Below are positions 55,088 through 63,238 of a stretch of 64,000 nt of DNA, in pieces. Source of the DNA: Paremcibacter congregatus. Lineage in GTDB: Bacteria; Pseudomonadota; Alphaproteobacteria; Sphingomonadales; Emcibacteraceae. The position numbers and the translations under genes are program-made. The notes beneath the pieces are model-generated. The model had not been told where the DNA came from, did no database searches, and saw only the letters and a list, made by a program, of their open reading frames with translations. Numbering within the stretch: position 1 is the stretch's first letter; each line of letters starts with the position of its first letter. The stretch lies in assembly GCF_006385135.1 (NCBI RefSeq), contig NZ_CP041025.1:3131501-3195500 (forward strand). The letters are read 5' to 3'.

Positions 55088-55174
55088 TTTGAATATCCAT
55101 AAAAAATTGTGAACACACGGAATGGTCCTCATTCCGTCCCCCCATTCGGGTTGGCGGGAATATGGATAAGTCAT

Positions 55175-55203
55175 GTGACCATTTCACAACTGTTCTATGT
55201 GAT
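55175..55203 (-). promoter_or_regulatory. Pho-box-like repeat upstream of the phosphatase-linked receptor
   Basis: Three 7-base units at 11-base spacing (plus-strand view GTGACCA-TTTC-ACAACTG-TTCT-ATGTGAT). The units are poorer than those at 47378, but ATGTGACCATTTCA (55173-55186) is identical to the 14 bases at 47376-47389. Confidence 0.45.
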
Positions 55204-55460
55204 TTTTGTTTCGAAGTTTGACAAAAGCGTTACAAAACAACCCATTACAACCGCTCACGTTGCAACAGCATTCTGCTAGCCCCCTGAGGTTAAATGATTT
55301 TTCAAATAGGTCGCTGGTTATTTTTCTCTTAATTACACACGTTTTCCCTGTAAAAAATATCGCGCCCGGAAGATTGTATTTTCTAAAAAAACCGTTCCGC
55401 CCACGGCCTTGTTGTGAGACGGTCTTCTTGATATGATGCGATCATCACAACAAGAGAATT
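55204..55460. other. Intergenic region without recognised features
   Basis: Divergent region before the UDG-like gene. It contains repeated TTACAA/TTGACA-like words (55218-55250) that might extend the PhoB region, and otherwise nothing I can assign. Confidence 0.5.
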
Positions 55461-56057
55461 ATGTCCATGACCCCTCCCGGCTTACCCTCTCTGCTGAAAG
55501 ACGTGCGCGCCTGTAATATCTGCGCCGCCGATCTGCCGTTCGGGCCGCGACCGGTGGTTCAGGCAGCGACAAGCGCCCGAATCCTGATCGTGGGACAGGC
55601 CCCGGGGCGGCGGGTGCATGACACGGGCATTCCCTTCAATGACCCGAGCGGCGACCGGCTGCGTGACTGGATGGGAATTGACCGGGATATCTTCTATGAT
55701 CCGGCGCGGCTCGCCATTCTGCCGATGGGATTTTGTTTTCCCGGCACGGGAAAGTCCGGTGACCTGCCGCCGCGCCCCGAATGCGCCGCCCACTGGCGAC
55801 AGCGGCTCCTGGATCACTTGCCCCGGATCGCGCTGACCCTGATCATCGGCCAATATGCCATGGACTGGCATCTGGGCAAGACGGCGCATAAAACGGTCAC
55901 GGAAAAAGTGCGCCACGGCCGGACGTTCGGGGCGGACAAGATCGTTCTGCCTCACCCGAGCCCGCGCAATAACATCTGGCTGAAAAAGAACCCCTGGTTT
56001 GAAAGCGATGTTCTGCCGGACCTGAAAAGCCGGGTCCGGCAGATTTTAGACACCTGA
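55461..56057 (+). CDS. Uracil-DNA-glycosylase-fold family protein
   Basis: 198 residues. The fold is suggested by RILIVGQAPGRRVHDTGIPF (motif 1 position, GQAPG), then FNDPSGDRLRDWMGI, AILPMGFCFPGTGKSGDLPP and the C-terminal IVLPHPSPRNNIWLKKNPWF (motif 2 position HPSxRN). Two cysteines near the N-terminus (CNICAADLPFG) resemble the remnant of an Fe-S or zinc site in family 4/5 enzymes. This subgroup is widespread and annotated as uracil-DNA glycosylase family, but excision activity has not been generally shown. It ends three bases from the convergent fdsA stop. Confidence 0.85.
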   Translation: MSMTPPGLPSLLKDVRACNICAADLPFGPRPVVQAATSARILIVGQAPGRRVHDTGIPFNDPSGDRLRDWMGIDRDIFYDPARLAILPMGFCFPGTGKSGDLPPRPECAAHWRQRLLDHLPRIALTLIIGQYAMDWHLGKTAHKTVTEKVRHGRTFGADKIVLPHPSPRNNIWLKKNPWFESDVLPDLKSRVRQILDT

Positions 56058-56060
56058 GAT

Positions 56061-58904
56061 CTATTCAGCGATATGGCGGGTCTCTTCCGAGAAATGATCG
56101 AATTCCTCCTGCCAGTCGGACTGGTGATTGGTCAGCCGGACTTCCACCGCCGTCACCTTATATTCCGGGCAGTCGGTCGCCCAGTCGGCATTGTCGGTGG
56201 TCACCACATTGGCGCCCGATTTCGGCATATGGAAGGTGGTGAAAATCACCCCCGGCTGCATGCGGTCTGAAATCCTGGCTTTCAGGGTCGTCTCGCCCAT
56301 GCGGCTGGTGATATTGACCCAGTCGCCGTCGCGAATCCCCCGGTCATCGGCGTCCTGCTGGTGAATTTCCAGCACATCTTCTTCATGCCAGATATTATTC
56401 TCCGTCCGGCGGGTCTGGGCCCCGACGTTATACTGGCTGAGAATGCGTCCCGTGGTCAGGATCAGCGGGAAGCGCCGTGTCACCTTTTCTTCCGTCGGGA
56501 CAAATTCGGTGATCACAAAATGGCCCTTGCCGCGCACAAAATGATCCACATGCATGATCGGCGTGCCGTCCGGCGCATCGGCGTTGCACGGCCACTGCAC
56601 ACTGCCCTGGCGTTTGATTTTGTCGAAACTGACCCCGGCAAAGGTTGGCGTCAGACGCGCAATCTCATCCATAATCTCTGCCGATGTATCATAATGCATA
56701 TCATAGCCCATGGCTCTCGACAGGCGGCAGGTGATTTCCCATTCGTCCAGACCCGCGACAGGCTCCAGAACCTTGTTGACCATGCTGATGCGGCGTTCCG
56801 CGTTGGTAAAGGTACCGTCCTTCTCCAGAAAGCTGGTGCCCGGCAGGAAGACATGGGCGAAACGCGCCGTCTCATTCAGGAACAGATCCTGGACAATCAG
56901 ACAATCGAGATTGCGCAGCGCCGCCTCCACATGGGCGGTGTTCGGATCGCTCTGGGCCACATCCTCGCCCTGAATATACATGCCGCGATACTGTCCCGCG
57001 ACCGCCTCGTCAAACATGCCCGGAATGCGCAGACCCGGTTCCGGGTCCAGTTTCAAGCCCCAATCCTTCTCAAAGGACCCGCGGACGGCTTCATCGCCGA
57101 CCGGACGATAGCCCGGCAGTTCATGGGGGAATGATCCCATATCGCAGGAACCCTGAACATTATTCTGGCCGCGCAACGGATTGACCCCGACGCCGGAGAA
57201 ACCGACATTACCGGTCAGCATCGCCAGGTTGGCCAGCCCCATGACCGCCGTCGAGCCTTGCGAATGCTCCGTCACCCCGAGGCCGTAATAGATCGCCGAG
57301 TTGCCTTTATGGTCCAGACCGCCGCCGGTGGCATACAGCCGGGCCGCAGCTCTGACATCCGCGGCGACAACTCTTGTATATTGTTCCGCCATTTCCGGGG
57401 AGTTTTTCTCATCGCGGATAAAGGCGCACCAGTCGGCAAAGGCCTGATCCTCACAGCGCTCCTTGATATAAGCTTTATCTTCCAACCCTTCGGTCAGGAT
57501 CACATGGGCCAGCGCATTGATCATCGCCACATTGGTGCCCGGCTTCAACGGCAAATGCAGTTCCGCCGCCACATGCGGGGTTTTCACCAGATCAATCACC
57601 CGGGGGTCAATGACAATCAGGCGCGCCCCCTGACGCAACCGGCGTTTCATCTGGCTGCCGAAGACCGGATGAGCCTCCGTCGGGTTGGCGCCGATCACCA
57701 AAATCACATCCGCATCCATGACGCTGTCAAAGGTCTGGGTGCCGGCGGAGGTGCCGAAAGTCTGATTGAGGCCGTAGCCGGTCGGACTGTGGCAGACCCG
57801 GGCGCAGGTATCGATATTGTTATTGCCAAACCCGGTGCGCACCAGTTTCTGCACCACATAAACTTCTTCGTTGGTGCAGCGGGAGGAGGAAATGCCGCCG
57901 ATGGATTTACGGCCATATTTTTCCTGAACATCCTTCAGACGTTTGGCGCCATAGGCGATGGCCTCGTCCCAGCTCACCGCTTTCCAGGGATCGGTGATCT
58001 TCTCGCGGATCATCGGTTTGGTGATCCGGTCGGCATGGAAGGCATATTCCCAGGCGAAGCGGCCTTTGACGCAACTGTGGCCGTGATTGGCCTGACCGTC
58101 TTTCCACGGCGTCATGCGCACGACCTCGCCCCCCTTCACTTCCGCCTTGAAGCCGCAGCCCACGCCACAGTAAGCGCAGGTGGTGATCACGCTGTGATCG
58201 GGCTTGCCTTTTTCGATGACATTTTTTTCGAGCAGGCTGTCCGTCGGGCAGGCCTGAACGCAGGCGCCGCAGGATACGCAGTCGCTGGCGAGGAAATCCT
58301 CACCCGCGATACCGGCGGAAATCTGGCTGTCAAAGCCCCGCCCCTCGACGGTCAGGGCAAAGGTGCCCTGCACTTCCTCGCAGGCCCGCACGCAACGGGA
58401 ACAGAGAATGCATTTGTTGGGGTCAAAGCTGAAATAGGGGTTGCTGTCGTCAATGATTGACTTCAGATGATTATGGCCGTCAGTGCCATAACGGCTTTCG
58501 GTCATGCCGAGCAGTTTCGCCAGATCCTGCAGGGGCAAATCATCGTCCTTGCCATCATGAGGGCTTGGATGATCGGACAGATAGAGATCCATGACGCCGC
58601 GACGCAATGTCGTCAGGCGCGGCGACTGGGTGATCACCTTCATGCCCTCTTCCGCCGGGGTGGTGCAGGACGCCGGCGTTCCGCGCCGACCTTCGACCTC
58701 CACCAGACACAGGCGGCAGGAGCCAAAGCTCTCGAGACAATCTGTGGCACAGAGGCTCGGGATATCCGTATCCACCTCCGCCGCGGCCCGCATTACGCTG
58801 GTTCCGGCCGGAACAGAAATCGCCTTGCCGTCTATTTCGAGATGAACCGTGACATCCGATGTGACGGCGGGGGTGCCATAATCTTTTTCATCAATCACTG
58901 TCAT
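56061..58904 (-). CDS. fdsA: NAD-dependent formate dehydrogenase alpha subunit (Mo-bisMGD)
   Basis: 947 residues. Domains in order: 2Fe-2S ferredoxin (about 20-95, CATDCLESFGSCRLCLVE), NuoG-like His/Cys segment, paired 4Fe-4S ferredoxin (CILCSRCVRACEEVQGTFAL, CVSCGACVQACPTDSL), a further 4Fe-4S site TTCAYCGVGCGF at the start of the catalytic domain, and molybdopterin-binding regions. The Mo ligand is Cys in ARVCHSPTGYGLNQTFG, so no selenocysteine is needed. It oxidises formate to CO2 in the cytoplasm and passes electrons to FdsBG and NAD+. Its ATG overlaps the fdsB stop by four bases. Confidence 0.96.
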   Translation of the reverse strand: MTVIDEKDYGTPAVTSDVTVHLEIDGKAISVPAGTSVMRAAAEVDTDIPSLCATDCLESFGSCRLCLVEVEGRRGTPASCTTPAEEGMKVITQSPRLTTLRRGVMDLYLSDHPSPHDGKDDDLPLQDLAKLLGMTESRYGTDGHNHLKSIIDDSNPYFSFDPNKCILCSRCVRACEEVQGTFALTVEGRGFDSQISAGIAGEDFLASDCVSCGACVQACPTDSLLEKNVIEKGKPDHSVITTCAYCGVGCGFKAEVKGGEVVRMTPWKDGQANHGHSCVKGRFAWEYAFHADRITKPMIREKITDPWKAVSWDEAIAYGAKRLKDVQEKYGRKSIGGISSSRCTNEEVYVVQKLVRTGFGNNNIDTCARVCHSPTGYGLNQTFGTSAGTQTFDSVMDADVILVIGANPTEAHPVFGSQMKRRLRQGARLIVIDPRVIDLVKTPHVAAELHLPLKPGTNVAMINALAHVILTEGLEDKAYIKERCEDQAFADWCAFIRDEKNSPEMAEQYTRVVAADVRAAARLYATGGGLDHKGNSAIYYGLGVTEHSQGSTAVMGLANLAMLTGNVGFSGVGVNPLRGQNNVQGSCDMGSFPHELPGYRPVGDEAVRGSFEKDWGLKLDPEPGLRIPGMFDEAVAGQYRGMYIQGEDVAQSDPNTAHVEAALRNLDCLIVQDLFLNETARFAHVFLPGTSFLEKDGTFTNAERRISMVNKVLEPVAGLDEWEITCRLSRAMGYDMHYDTSAEIMDEIARLTPTFAGVSFDKIKRQGSVQWPCNADAPDGTPIMHVDHFVRGKGHFVITEFVPTEEKVTRRFPLILTTGRILSQYNVGAQTRRTENNIWHEEDVLEIHQQDADDRGIRDGDWVNITSRMGETTLKARISDRMQPGVIFTTFHMPKSGANVVTTDNADWATDCPEYKVTAVEVRLTNHQSDWQEEFDHFSEETRHIAE

Positions 58905-60454
58905 TTTTCAACTCCGTCTTTCCTGAAGTCAGCCGGCCATTTATCCATGGCGCTCAAGACCGGGATCGGCGTCATGCCGCCCATGGCGCAAAGTGATCCG
59001 CTGTCCATTACATCGCACAGGTCTTTCACCAGTGCGAGATTGTCGTCGACAGCCTGACCCGCCTGAATTTTTTCGATTAGTTCCGCGCCGCGCACCGATC
59101 CGATGCGGCAGGGCGTACATTTGCCACAACTTTCCTCGACGCAAAAATCAAAGGCAAATTTCGCCTGGGCCGCCATATCGACCGTGTCATCAAATACGAC
59201 AATACCGCCGTGACCCAATACCGCGCCTGCGGCGGAAAAGGCTTCATAGTCCAGCGGCAGGTCGAGATCGCCTTCCGCCAGATACGCGCCGAGCGGTCCG
59301 CCCACCTGCACGGCCTTGATCGGCCGGCCGCTATCGGTACCACCGCCGTAGCCGTCGATCATCTCGCGCAAAGGAAGGCCGAAGGCTTTTTCCACCAGAC
59401 CGCCCCGGGCGATATTGCCGGCCAGCTGAAAGGCTATTGTACCACGAGAGCGGCCCATGCCATAGTTTTTATAGAAATCGGCGCCCTGATCCATGATGAT
59501 CGGCACACTGGCGAGCGAGAGCACATTATTAACCACGGTCGGCTGACCAAACAGGCCTTCCAGCGCCGGAAGCGGCGGCTTCGCCCGCACCATGCCGCGT
59601 TTGCCTTCCAGGCTGTTGAGCATGGCGGTTTCCTCACCACAGACGTAGGAGCCCGCCCCCATGCGCACCTCGATATCAAACGCCTTGCCGGAGCCGCGAA
59701 TATCGGCGCCGAGCCAGCCCGCGTCCCGCGCCTCGATCAGCGCCTCATGCAGGATATCGCGACACAGGGGGTATTCCGAGCGCAGATAGATATAACCCTC
59801 CGTCGCCCCCACGGCGAGCCCGGCGATGATCATGCCCTCGATCAGGCAATAGGGATCGCCCTCCATCAGGATACGATCGGCAAAGGTGCCGCTGTCGCCC
59901 TCGTCGGCGTTGCAGCAGATGTATTTCTGGTCGGCCTCGGCCCCGAGCACGGTATTCCATTTAATGCCGGTCGGAAACGCCGCGCCGCCGCGCCCGCGCA
60001 GACCACTTGCCGTCACCTGATCAACAATCGCCTGGGGCAACATTTTCAGGGCTTTCTCAAGCCCCTTAAAGCCACCGTGGGCGCGATAATCCTCCAGGGA
60101 CAGGGCTTCGATCAGACCACAACGGGCGAAAGTCAGCCGGTCCTGGCTTTTCAGATACTCTATTTCCGCCGTCAGGCCAAGACCAAGCGCATGCTCTCCG
60201 CCGGTCAGAAATCCCGCATCGAACAGGCCCGGAACCTCTTCCGGCGTGACATTGCCGTACGCCATCCGGCCTTTGTCGGTCACCACCTCCACCAGCGGCT
60301 CCAGCCAGCTCATGCCCCAGGAGCCGTTGCGGATCACTTCAACATCCAGATGGCGCGCCGCCGCCTCTGTCATGATGGCCAGCACCACCTCGTCGGCGCC
60401 CATGGCGAGCGCGGTACTGTCGAGCGGCACATAGAGGGTCATCAGATCGCTCAT
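58901..60454 (-). CDS. fdsB: Formate dehydrogenase beta subunit (NuoF-like)
   Basis: 517 residues. An N-terminal thioredoxin-like 2Fe-2S-type region lacking clear cluster cysteines (about 1-110) precedes the NuoF core: SGLRGRGGAAFPTGIKWNTV and YICCNADEGDSGTFADRILM bind FMN, GAGSYVCGEETAMLNSLEGK and the NADH loop follow, and ESCGKCTPCRIGSVRGAELI supplies the 4Fe-4S cysteines. It hands electrons from FdsA to NAD+. It is coupled by ATGA overlaps to fdsG upstream and fdsA downstream. Confidence 0.95.
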   Translation of the reverse strand: MSDLMTLYVPLDSTALAMGADEVVLAIMTEAAARHLDVEVIRNGSWGMSWLEPLVEVVTDKGRMAYGNVTPEEVPGLFDAGFLTGGEHALGLGLTAEIEYLKSQDRLTFARCGLIEALSLEDYRAHGGFKGLEKALKMLPQAIVDQVTASGLRGRGGAAFPTGIKWNTVLGAEADQKYICCNADEGDSGTFADRILMEGDPYCLIEGMIIAGLAVGATEGYIYLRSEYPLCRDILHEALIEARDAGWLGADIRGSGKAFDIEVRMGAGSYVCGEETAMLNSLEGKRGMVRAKPPLPALEGLFGQPTVVNNVLSLASVPIIMDQGADFYKNYGMGRSRGTIAFQLAGNIARGGLVEKAFGLPLREMIDGYGGGTDSGRPIKAVQVGGPLGAYLAEGDLDLPLDYEAFSAAGAVLGHGGIVVFDDTVDMAAQAKFAFDFCVEESCGKCTPCRIGSVRGAELIEKIQAGQAVDDNLALVKDLCDVMDSGSLCAMGGMTPIPVLSAMDKWPADFRKDGVEK

Positions 60455-60996
60455 GCATTTTCCCCTTTTTTCGCCAGACCCGCCGTGCGCTGCATCAGTT
60501 TATCAAATTTGTCCTCTGTCACCCGTCCATGCATTTTTCCGTCAAAGGTAATATTGGGCGAAACGGCGCAATTGCCGAGACAATAAACCGCTTTCAGGGT
60601 GAAATGACCGTCATGGCTGGTCTCGCCTAGTTCAATACCAAGCATTTTCTGCACATGGGTGGTGAGCCCGCGGCTGCCCATGGCCTGACAGGATTCCGCC
60701 TGACAGACTTCGATCACATGATGCCCCGCCGGCGTGTCGCGAAAATCATGATAGAAGCTTTTGACGCCGTAAACCTCGGCCCGGGACAGGTTAAAAGCAT
60801 CCGCCAGCAAATCATAGCTTTGCCGCGGCACGTAGCCAAAAGCCTGCTGCAGCCCGTGCAGCGCCTCCATCAGGCCACCTTTCAGACGGGCAAAGGGCGC
60901 GATGATTTCTTGCGCCTCTACCGGGTCCCAGTCGGCCTGCTCCAGATGCGGCCTGTCGTGCTCATGTGTCTTTGTCATGCCGTTATGCCATCCCAT
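60451..60996 (-). CDS. fdsG: Formate dehydrogenase gamma subunit (NuoE-like)
   Basis: 181 residues, or 175 from a second ATG at 60978. A NuoE-type 2Fe-2S subunit: ALHGLQQAFGYVPRQSYDLL, AEVYGVKSFYHDFRDTPAGH, then cluster cysteines in VCQAESCQAMGSRGL and AVYCLGNCAVSPNITFDG. It works with FdsB in electron transfer to NAD+. It is the first gene of fdsG-fdsB-fdsA; TATAAT at 61016-61021 on the minus strand may be the -10 of a separate promoter in the 81-base gap after fghA. Confidence 0.94.
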   Translation of the reverse strand: MGWHNGMTKTHEHDRPHLEQADWDPVEAQEIIAPFARLKGGLMEALHGLQQAFGYVPRQSYDLLADAFNLSRAEVYGVKSFYHDFRDTPAGHHVIEVCQAESCQAMGSRGLTTHVQKMLGIELGETSHDGHFTLKAVYCLGNCAVSPNITFDGKMHGRVTEDKFDKLMQRTAGLAKKGENA

Positions 60997-61077
60997 CCTA
61001 TATCATCTGTTACGCATTATATTTTACAAAAGCCCTACCCCGACTTCCTTTATATCTAAAATAATTTCAAAATGAAA

Positions 61078-61923
61078 CTAATCATCCCTCAAAATTGCTT
61101 TATGGTGGCGCAGATGATCCTCCATAAAGCTCTGAATAAAGAAATACCCATGATCATACGCCTTATGACGTCGCATGTTAAGCTTTTGTCCGACGGCAAA
61201 ACAGGCTTCGCCAAACAGGTCCGGCTTCAGCTGTGCTTCCAGAAAAGGATCGTCCAGTCCCTGATCGATCAGAATGGTGGGCCGCGCCGCCGCCCGCGAC
61301 GATCGCCGCATCAGGATACAGGCGTCATGTTCCGCCCAGGCATCCCGGTTTTCGCCCAGATACCCGGCAAAAGCCTTGTGACCCCACGGACATTCTGTCG
61401 GCGCGACGATCGGCGCAAAGGCCGACACGGATTTATACAGATCCGGATGGCGCAGATACAGGGTCAGGGCCCCGTGGCCGCCCATACTGTGGCCGAAAAT
61501 GCCCTGCCGCGCCCGGTCGACCGGGAAATGCGCCGTGATCAGATCGTTCAGCTCGCCGGTGATATAGCTTTCCATGCGGAAATTCCTGTCCCACGGGCTT
61601 TCGGTGGCGTCGAGATAAAACCCGGCCCCCTTGCCGAAATCCCAGGCTTCATCGTCGGGCACATCATCCCCGCGGGGCGAGGTGTCCGGCGCGATCAGCA
61701 TCAGCCCCAGTTCCGCCGCCAGCCGGTAGGCCCCGGCCTTGGTGGTGAAATTATCTTCCGTGCAGGTCAACCCCGCAAGATAGGTGACGGCGGGCAGGAT
61801 CTCGCCCTCGGGGTGGGGCGGCACATAAACCGTGAACCGCATGTCGCAGCCCAGGGTTTCTGAAACGTGCCTGCAATAGGTCAATGTACCGCCGTGGCAT
61901 GCGTGCTGTGAAATCTGTTCCAT
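61078..61923 (-). CDS. fghA: S-formylglutathione hydrolase
   Basis: 281 residues, normal length. Esterase-D-family alpha/beta hydrolase: FTVYVPPHPEGEILPAVTYL, YLAGLTCTEDNFTTKAGAYR (typical LSGLTCTExNF block), SPRGDDVPDDEAWDFGKGAG, the nucleophile motif GIFGHSMGGHGALTLYLRHP, and the C-terminal Asp and His in LIDQGLDDPFLE and AYDHGYFFIQSFMEDH. It hydrolyses S-formylglutathione to formate and glutathione. It begins two bases after the frmA stop and precedes the formate dehydrogenase genes, giving a pathway-ordered cluster. Confidence 0.97.
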   Translation of the reverse strand: MEQISQHACHGGTLTYCRHVSETLGCDMRFTVYVPPHPEGEILPAVTYLAGLTCTEDNFTTKAGAYRLAAELGLMLIAPDTSPRGDDVPDDEAWDFGKGAGFYLDATESPWDRNFRMESYITGELNDLITAHFPVDRARQGIFGHSMGGHGALTLYLRHPDLYKSVSAFAPIVAPTECPWGHKAFAGYLGENRDAWAEHDACILMRRSSRAAARPTILIDQGLDDPFLEAQLKPDLFGEACFAVGQKLNMRRHKAYDHGYFFIQSFMEDHLRHHKAILRDD

Positions 61924-61925
61924 CT

Positions 61926-63032
61926 TTAAAATTCAATCACGCTGCGGATGCTTTCACCGCTGTGCATCAGATCAAACGCCTTGTTGATGTCATCCAGCGG
62001 CATTTTATGGGTAATCAGGTCATCAATATTGATCTTGCCGTCCATATACCAGTCAACGATCTTCGGCACATCGGTGCGGCCGCGTGCGCCGCCGAAGGCC
62101 GACCCGCGCCAGACCCGGCCGGTGACCAGCTGGAACGGCCGGGTGGAAATTTCCTGCCCCGCGCCGGCGACGCCGATGATAATGCTCTCGCCCCAGCCCT
62201 TATGGCAGCATTCCAGAGCCTGGCGCATGGTATTGACGTTGCCGATACATTCAAAACTGTAATCCGCCCCGCCGTTGGTCAGATCCATAATCGCCTCGAT
62301 CAGATCAGGGGTTTCCTTCGGGTTGATGAAATCGGTCATGCCGAATTGCTTCGCCAGCTTGACTTTCGACGGATTGATATCGACGCCGATGATCTTGTTG
62401 GCGCCGACCATGCGCGCGCCCTGAATGACATTCAGACCGATGCCCCCGAGCCCGAAGACCACCACATTGCTGCCCGGTTCCACCTTCGCGTCAAAGGCCA
62501 CCGCACCGACGCCGGTGGTGACACCGCAACCGATATAACAGACCTTGTCAAAGGGGGCGTCTTTGCGAATTTTAGCCAGGGCGATTTCCGGCAACACCGT
62601 ATAATTAGAAAAGGTCGAACAGCCCATATAATGCAGAATCGGTTCACCGTTAAGCTTGAACCGGCTGGTGCCGTCCGGCATCAATCCCTGCCCCTGGGTG
62701 CTGCGGATTGACTGGCAGAGATTGGTCTTGGGGTGCAGACAATAATCGCATTCCCGGCATTCGGGCGTATAGAGCGGGATCACATGATCGCCGACTTTTA
62801 AGGATTTGACCCCTTCGCCGACCTCCACCACAACCCCGGCGCCTTCATGGCCGAGGATCGCCGGAAAAGCCCCTTCAGGGTCGTCGCCGCTCAGGGTGAA
62901 GGCGTCCGTATGGCAGACCCCGGTGGCCTTGATTTCCACCAGAACCTCGCCGGGGCGGGGCCCGTCCAGTGTTACGGTTTCAATGCTGAGAGGTTGTCCG
63001 GCCTTGAAGGCGACGGCGGCGCGAGTTTCCAT
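61926..63032 (-). CDS. frmA: S-(hydroxymethyl)glutathione dehydrogenase (class III alcohol dehydrogenase)
   Basis: 368 residues from the ATG at 63032, with AGGAAAGCATTCCC upstream; the frame is open 22 codons earlier but homologues start here. Zinc alcohol dehydrogenase: [20 protein letters not shown] (catalytic Zn Cys), [17 protein letters not shown] (His-Glu), structural-zinc cysteines in [37 protein letters not shown] and the NAD site [19 protein letters not shown]. It oxidises the adduct of formaldehyde and glutathione to S-formylglutathione. First gene of the formaldehyde cluster. Confidence 0.97.
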   Translation of the reverse strand: METRAAVAFKAGQPLSIETVTLDGPRPGEVLVEIKATGVCHTDAFTLSGDDPEGAFPAILGHEGAGVVVEVGEGVKSLKVGDHVIPLYTPECRECDYCLHPKTNLCQSIRSTQGQGLMPDGTSRFKLNGEPILHYMGCSTFSNYTVLPEIALAKIRKDAPFDKVCYIGCGVTTGVGAVAFDAKVEPGSNVVVFGLGGIGLNVIQGARMVGANKIIGVDINPSKVKLAKQFGMTDFINPKETPDLIEAIMDLTNGGADYSFECIGNVNTMRQALECCHKGWGESIIIGVAGAGQEISTRPFQLVTGRVWRGSAFGGARGRTDVPKIVDWYMDGKINIDDLITHKMPLDDINKAFDLMHSGESIRSVIEF

Positions 63033-63238
63033 GGGAATGCTTTCCTGTTGCGTATTAATATTACAGCAAAATTTACCGTGAAGCGACGCCGATGACAATC
63101 CCTTTCCACGGTTTTCCCCAAAGCCCCTGTCTTCAGGAGATCTTCACCGGCAAAGCTTGACAACCGCCCCCAGTCGTACAATACCAGAAAGAACCAAAAA
63201 AACACTTGATCCCAATCCGACATACAGGAACGACGCCC

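Noticed and set aside
57258-58460. Plus-strand frame of 400 codons, and 59210-60586 of 458 codons
   Set aside because: Antisense shadows of fdsA and fdsB, which carry all expected cluster and cofactor motifs.
56061-58904. Possible selenocysteine formate dehydrogenase
   Set aside because: The Mo-ligand position is encoded as Cys (ARVCHSPT); no in-frame TGA at that site.
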